A DNA stretch of 64,000 bases from Microvirga pudoricolor (lineage in GTDB: Bacteria; Pseudomonadota; Alphaproteobacteria; Rhizobiales; Beijerinckiaceae). The stretch covers positions 124,001 to 188,000 of the forward strand of contig NZ_JAFEMB010000002.1 of the NCBI RefSeq assembly GCF_016892705.1, written 5' to 3'. Shown here piece after piece: positions 61,425-64,000 of the stretch. Below the pieces are notes generated by a model, which saw only the letters and a list, made by a program, of their open reading frames with translations, was not told where the DNA came from and searched no databases. Position 1 is the stretch's first letter, and each line of letters starts with the position of its first letter. The position numbers and the translations under genes were made by a program.

Positions 61425-62641
61425 GCCCCGTTGAGGCCGAAGACGCCGTCGAGCCAGTCCAGGATCCGGCGGTTGAGCAGGGAGCGGTTCATCATCTCGC
61501 AATGATCCCCGGCACCCTCGGGGGCGGTGAACCTGATGAGATCCTTCGGGCACGTGAGCTTATCGTAGAGGGCCTGTGCGCCCGCCGCCAGGGTATCCTC
61601 CTCGGCGGCCGTGATCAGGGTCGGACAGCGGATCATCTCGGCGCGCCCTTCCATCAGGGTGAAAGGCTGGATCGCCGCCAGATACTCGGCGACGCTGTCG
61701 ACCCCATGCACCCAATAGCCGCGCTGCTCGATCATCCAGCGCATCTTCCGGTCCGCCATCATCCCCTCGACCCGGGCGATCAGGCCAGGGTCGAGACGGC
61801 GCAGATCCGCCACCGCTTCCGGCGACACGCCAGACCGTGTGAACATCGAGCGGAAGCCCGGCGCGAGGCCCGGCTGGCCGGGGTCGGCGATGCAGGCGGC
61901 GATCCGATGCTCGCCTGAGGCTGCACGCGGCGCGAGATAGCCGCCCAGGCTCCAGCCCGTGATGGCGATGCGGTCGGGATCGAAGATGGGCTGCGTCAGC
62001 GCGAAATCGACCACGGCCGTCACCACGGTCTCCCAGTCGGCCCGCAGGGGCACGCCCTCCTCGACCAGCATCCCGCCCTGGCCGGGGCCGTCGAAGAGCA
62101 GGCAATGGTACCCGCGCCGCGAGGCCGCCACGGCGCTCGCGAAATACATGTCCGCGATGGTGCCGTCATAGCCGTTCGTGAGGATCAGCAGGGGCCGACG
62201 GCCCCTCGTATGGCCTTCCGCGGGGATCAGGTAGGCCGGCATGCCGTGGCCCTCGAACGGAATGCGGATCGGCGCGACGGGCGGATCCGACAGCGCCATC
62301 GCCTGATCGAAGGTCTCCGTATGGCGGCGAAAGGCCGTGACCACGCGCGGATCGACCGGCGCGCCGTAGATCGGATGGTACGAACTCGCGTAAAAGCAGC
62401 TGGCCCTGAGTAACCCTTCGCGAGCGCCCGTTCTCCGGCCGCGAGCGAGATCCGCCTCGGCTTGTGCGGCTAAACGGTCGGCCGCGGCGATCCAGGCGGC
62501 GTAGAACGCGTCGTCATCGCCGTCTCCGACCGCCTTGGCGACCGCCAGAACCTCACCGAAATCGGCGCCTCCGTAAGGGATGTAGCCCAAGGGCCAGGTT
62601 CCGAACTCATCGTGAAAGTCGTCCTTGAACAATAGGCCCAT
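61400..62641 (-). CDS. Alpha/beta hydrolase, dihydropseudooxynicotine-hydrolase-like
   Basis: This 413-residue enzyme has an N-terminal helical domain of about 125 residues and an alpha/beta hydrolase fold with the nucleophile elbow GWSLGG (S231), the acid probably D348 (AAEEDTLA), and the base H379 (GAGDHCEM). The FDGPGQGG block (about 184-190) supports an FrsA/2,6-dihydropseudooxynicotine-hydrolase-like group that cleaves C-C or ester bonds. The substrate is unknown. The gene overlaps the 3' end of tetR by 25 bases on the other strand. Confidence 0.85.
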   Translation of the reverse strand: MGLLFKDDFHDEFGTWPLGYIPYGGADFGEVLAVAKAVGDGDDDAFYAAWIAAADRLAAQAEADLARGRRTGAREGLLRASCFYASSYHPIYGAPVDPRVVTAFRRHTETFDQAMALSDPPVAPIRIPFEGHGMPAYLIPAEGHTRGRRPLLILTNGYDGTIADMYFASAVAASRRGYHCLLFDGPGQGGMLVEEGVPLRADWETVVTAVVDFALTQPIFDPDRIAITGWSLGGYLAPRAASGEHRIAACIADPGQPGLAPGFRSMFTRSGVSPEAVADLRRLDPGLIARVEGMMADRKMRWMIEQRGYWVHGVDSVAEYLAAIQPFTLMEGRAEMIRCPTLITAAEEDTLAAGAQALYDKLTCPKDLIRFTAPEGAGDHCEMMNRSLLNRRILDWLDGVFGLNGAQRPASGP

Positions 62642-62703
62642 GAGATCCTCCCTCCGGCTCCGCCCCGAGGAATGAAATCATGACGCGAAAGCTTGCCGCA
62701 GCG

Positions 62704-63027
62704 TCAAGCTTGTTGTTCGGACCCGTCCGCCGTCATGAGGGAATCGAGCAGGCCCGGGAACCGCTCGTCGAGATCGGCCTTGCGCAGGCTGATGAGGCGC
62801 TTCGTTCCCTCCGGCCGGACCCGAACGAGGCCGGCCTCCCGCAGCTTCGCGAGATGATAGCTCAGCCCCGTCTTGGACCCGAGATGCAGGAACCGGCTGC
62901 ACGTCATCGGCTCCCCGGCGCCGCGAGCCAACATGCCGACGATAGCCAGCCGCGTCTCGTCGCCCAGGGCGGCGAGCACCTGGGCCAGGGCCATATCCTC
63001 GGTCTCGGGGTGGAGCGGTTCCGTCAT
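62704..63027 (-). CDS. ArsR family transcriptional regulator
   Basis: This 107-residue winged-helix protein shows the ArsR pattern: LAALGDETRLAIVGMLARG, the recognition helix region TGLSYHLAKLREAGLVRVRPEG, and TKRLISLRKADL. A lone Cys (MTCSRFL) sits at the usual site where metal-binding ArsR proteins have CxC; there is no full metal site, so it may sense something else. It is divergent from an MFS exporter with two GTTCAA-N6-TTGAAC sites between, which are its likely operators. Confidence 0.9.
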   Translation of the reverse strand: MTEPLHPETEDMALAQVLAALGDETRLAIVGMLARGAGEPMTCSRFLHLGSKTGLSYHLAKLREAGLVRVRPEGTKRLISLRKADLDERFPGLLDSLMTADGSEQQA

Positions 63028-63056
63028 GGGCCCAACTTAGCCACCGGAGGGGGATA

Positions 63057-63074
63057 GTTCAACAGGCCTTGAAC
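63057..63074. promoter_or_regulatory. ArsR operator candidate, site 1
   Basis: GTTCAA-CAGGCC-TTGAAC is an inverted repeat with six-base spacer, 30 bases upstream of the arsR start. Confidence 0.8.
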
Positions 63075-63107
63075 TTCTTCTTGACACGCTCCCCTAAAGC
63101 CTCAATT

Positions 63108-63125
63108 GTTCAACAAATTTTGAAC
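63108..63125. promoter_or_regulatory. ArsR operator candidate, site 2
   Basis: GTTCAA-CAAATT-TTGAAC has the same arms and spacer length as site 1, with the outer bases also paired (TTGTTCAA...TTGAACAA). It ends 13 bases before the MFS start, overlapping its ribosome binding region, so binding would block expression. Confidence 0.83.
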
Positions 63126-63138
63126 AAAGGTTCTCCTC

Positions 63139-64000
63139 ATGAACAGCCGCCTTTTCTGGCTCGCCCTCGGCACCTTCGCCATCGGGGTCGAGGGCTTCGT
63201 CGTCGGCTCCCTCCTGCCCCAGATCGCCGCCGACACGCGGGTGAGCCTCGTCCAGTCCGGTTATCTCGTGGTGGCCTTCGCGCTCACCTACGCAGTCGGA
63301 TCGCCGATCTTGGCGGCGGTGACAGGCCCCCATGACAGGCGTCTCATCCTCTCCGGCAGCGCCCTGGTCTTCGCGGCCGGTGCCCTCGCGGCCGGCCTGT
63401 CGTCGGGCTTCGCCATGCTTATGGGCGCGCGCCTCGTCATCGCGGTCGCGGCCGGACTTTACACGGCCACGGCCCAGGCGACCGCGGTGGCCATCTCCCA
63501 TGCCGACCACCGCGCCCGGGCCATCTCCATCATCGTGGGCGGGACGTCCCTCGCCGTTGCCTTCGGGGCGCCGCTGGGCGCCTTTGTGGCCTATCTGGTG
63601 GGCTGGCGCGGCACCTATTTCTGCATCGCGGTCGCGGGGCTTCTCGCCTGTGCGGCGATCTGGTTCATGCTGCCGAAGGGCCTGCGCGGCTTGCGTCTGC
63701 CGCTGAGGACGAGACTGGCGGTCCTCTCGCAGCCGGGCATCCGGCCGGCGCTTCTCACGACGCTTCTCTACATCACCGGGGGCTTCGCGCTCTTCACCTA
63801 TCTGGTTCCCGTGGCGACGGACGTGTTCGGCATCGGGCGGGCCGCCCTCCCCGCGGTGCTCCTGATCTACGGGCTCGGGGCGGCGGTCGGAAACGCTGTC
63901 GGCGGCCAGCTCGCGGATCGATGGGGCGCCCGGCGCACGATCACGGCCGCGATCGGGTCCAACGCGGCGATGCTGGCCCTGTTCTCGCTCATGGGCCACC
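63139..64000 (+). CDS. MFS exporter (DHA1 type), partial at the window edge
   Basis: The frame opens at the ATG at 63139 (MNSRLFWLALGTFAIGVEGF) and stays open to the window end, 287 codons in. It has about nine membrane segments, FVVGSLLPQIAADTRVSLVQSGYLVVAFALTYAVGSP being the typical DHA1 entry, GARLVIAVAAGLYTATAQATAVA motif B-like, and GQLADRWGARRT (motif A of the second half). The C-terminus is missing. It is divergent from arsR and probably controlled by it. Arabinose/drug-efflux-type proteins are the nearest relatives by pattern. Confidence 0.88.
   Translation, partial: MNSRLFWLALGTFAIGVEGFVVGSLLPQIAADTRVSLVQSGYLVVAFALTYAVGSPILAAVTGPHDRRLILSGSALVFAAGALAAGLSSGFAMLMGARLVIAVAAGLYTATAQATAVAISHADHRARAISIIVGGTSLAVAFGAPLGAFVAYLVGWRGTYFCIAVAGLLACAAIWFMLPKGLRGLRLPLRTRLAVLSQPGIRPALLTTLLYITGGFALFTYLVPVATDVFGIGRAALPAVLLIYGLGAAVGNAVGGQLADRWGARRTITAAIGSNAAMLALFSLMGH

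Overview
The window is GC-rich chromosomal DNA from an alphaproteobacterium, most likely a member of the Hyphomicrobiales (Rhizobiales) near Microvirga, Methylobacterium or Bosea. The grounds are a rhizobial-type AapJQMP amino acid transporter, a CtrA-type TTAA-N7-TTAA site, two intergenic repeat families of the kind found in this order (GTCATG...CATGAC and CCTCATCCTGAGG elements), and many transport operons with small exported proteins of unknown function. The species call is inference. I see no rRNA, tRNA, CRISPR array, insertion sequence or phage gene.

Layout. 0-8 kb: sseA and metC (sulfur amino acid enzymes) flank the aapJQMP operon, then an MFS transporter. 8-10.9 kb: a lipid or envelope glycosylation operon (ArnT-like GT, GT2, LAB_N protein). 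11-25.2 kb: two diguanylate cyclases, a 1686-residue cadherin-like RTX protein, a TerC-type membrane protein, an L,D-transpeptidase, HU, a degenerate histidine-kinase-like protein with a NarL-type regulator, Ogt, and a second RTX protein. 25.4-33.3 kb: a PfkB kinase, a patch of small and mostly exported proteins of unknown function, and an FAD oxidase. 33.4-42.6 kb: an oligopeptide-type ABC importer encoded together with an aldehyde dehydrogenase and an SDR, its intergenic spaces filled with repeats, and a convergent amidase. 42.7-48.4 kb: an MscS channel divergent from a membrane-bound cyclic-nucleotide-binding protein, then an Fe(III)-type importer (binding protein and permease). 48.4-55.5 kb: succinyl-CoA:3-ketoacid CoA transferase, an AsmA protein, potABC and a spermidine-synthase-like protein. 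55.7-57.4 kb: a PQQ-type sugar dehydrogenase with its cytochrome c. 57.6-64 kb: an EmrAB-type efflux pair under a divergent TetR repressor, an alpha/beta hydrolase, and an ArsR regulator divergent from an MFS exporter that runs off the window.

The main systems are nutrient import (amino acids, peptides, iron, polyamines), drug efflux and surface or secreted proteins. Regulation is readable in several places: two 19-bp palindromes in front of tetR, two GTTCAA-N6-TTGAAC sites between arsR and its MFS partner, an iron-box-like palindrome before the iron binding-protein gene, and a CtrA-like site before the atypical kinase/regulator pair. The items most worth follow-up are the two RTX proteins with a shared C-terminal module, the degenerate two-component pair, the Popeye-like cyclic-nucleotide protein beside MscS, and the 32-bp perfect palindrome at 27.8 kb.
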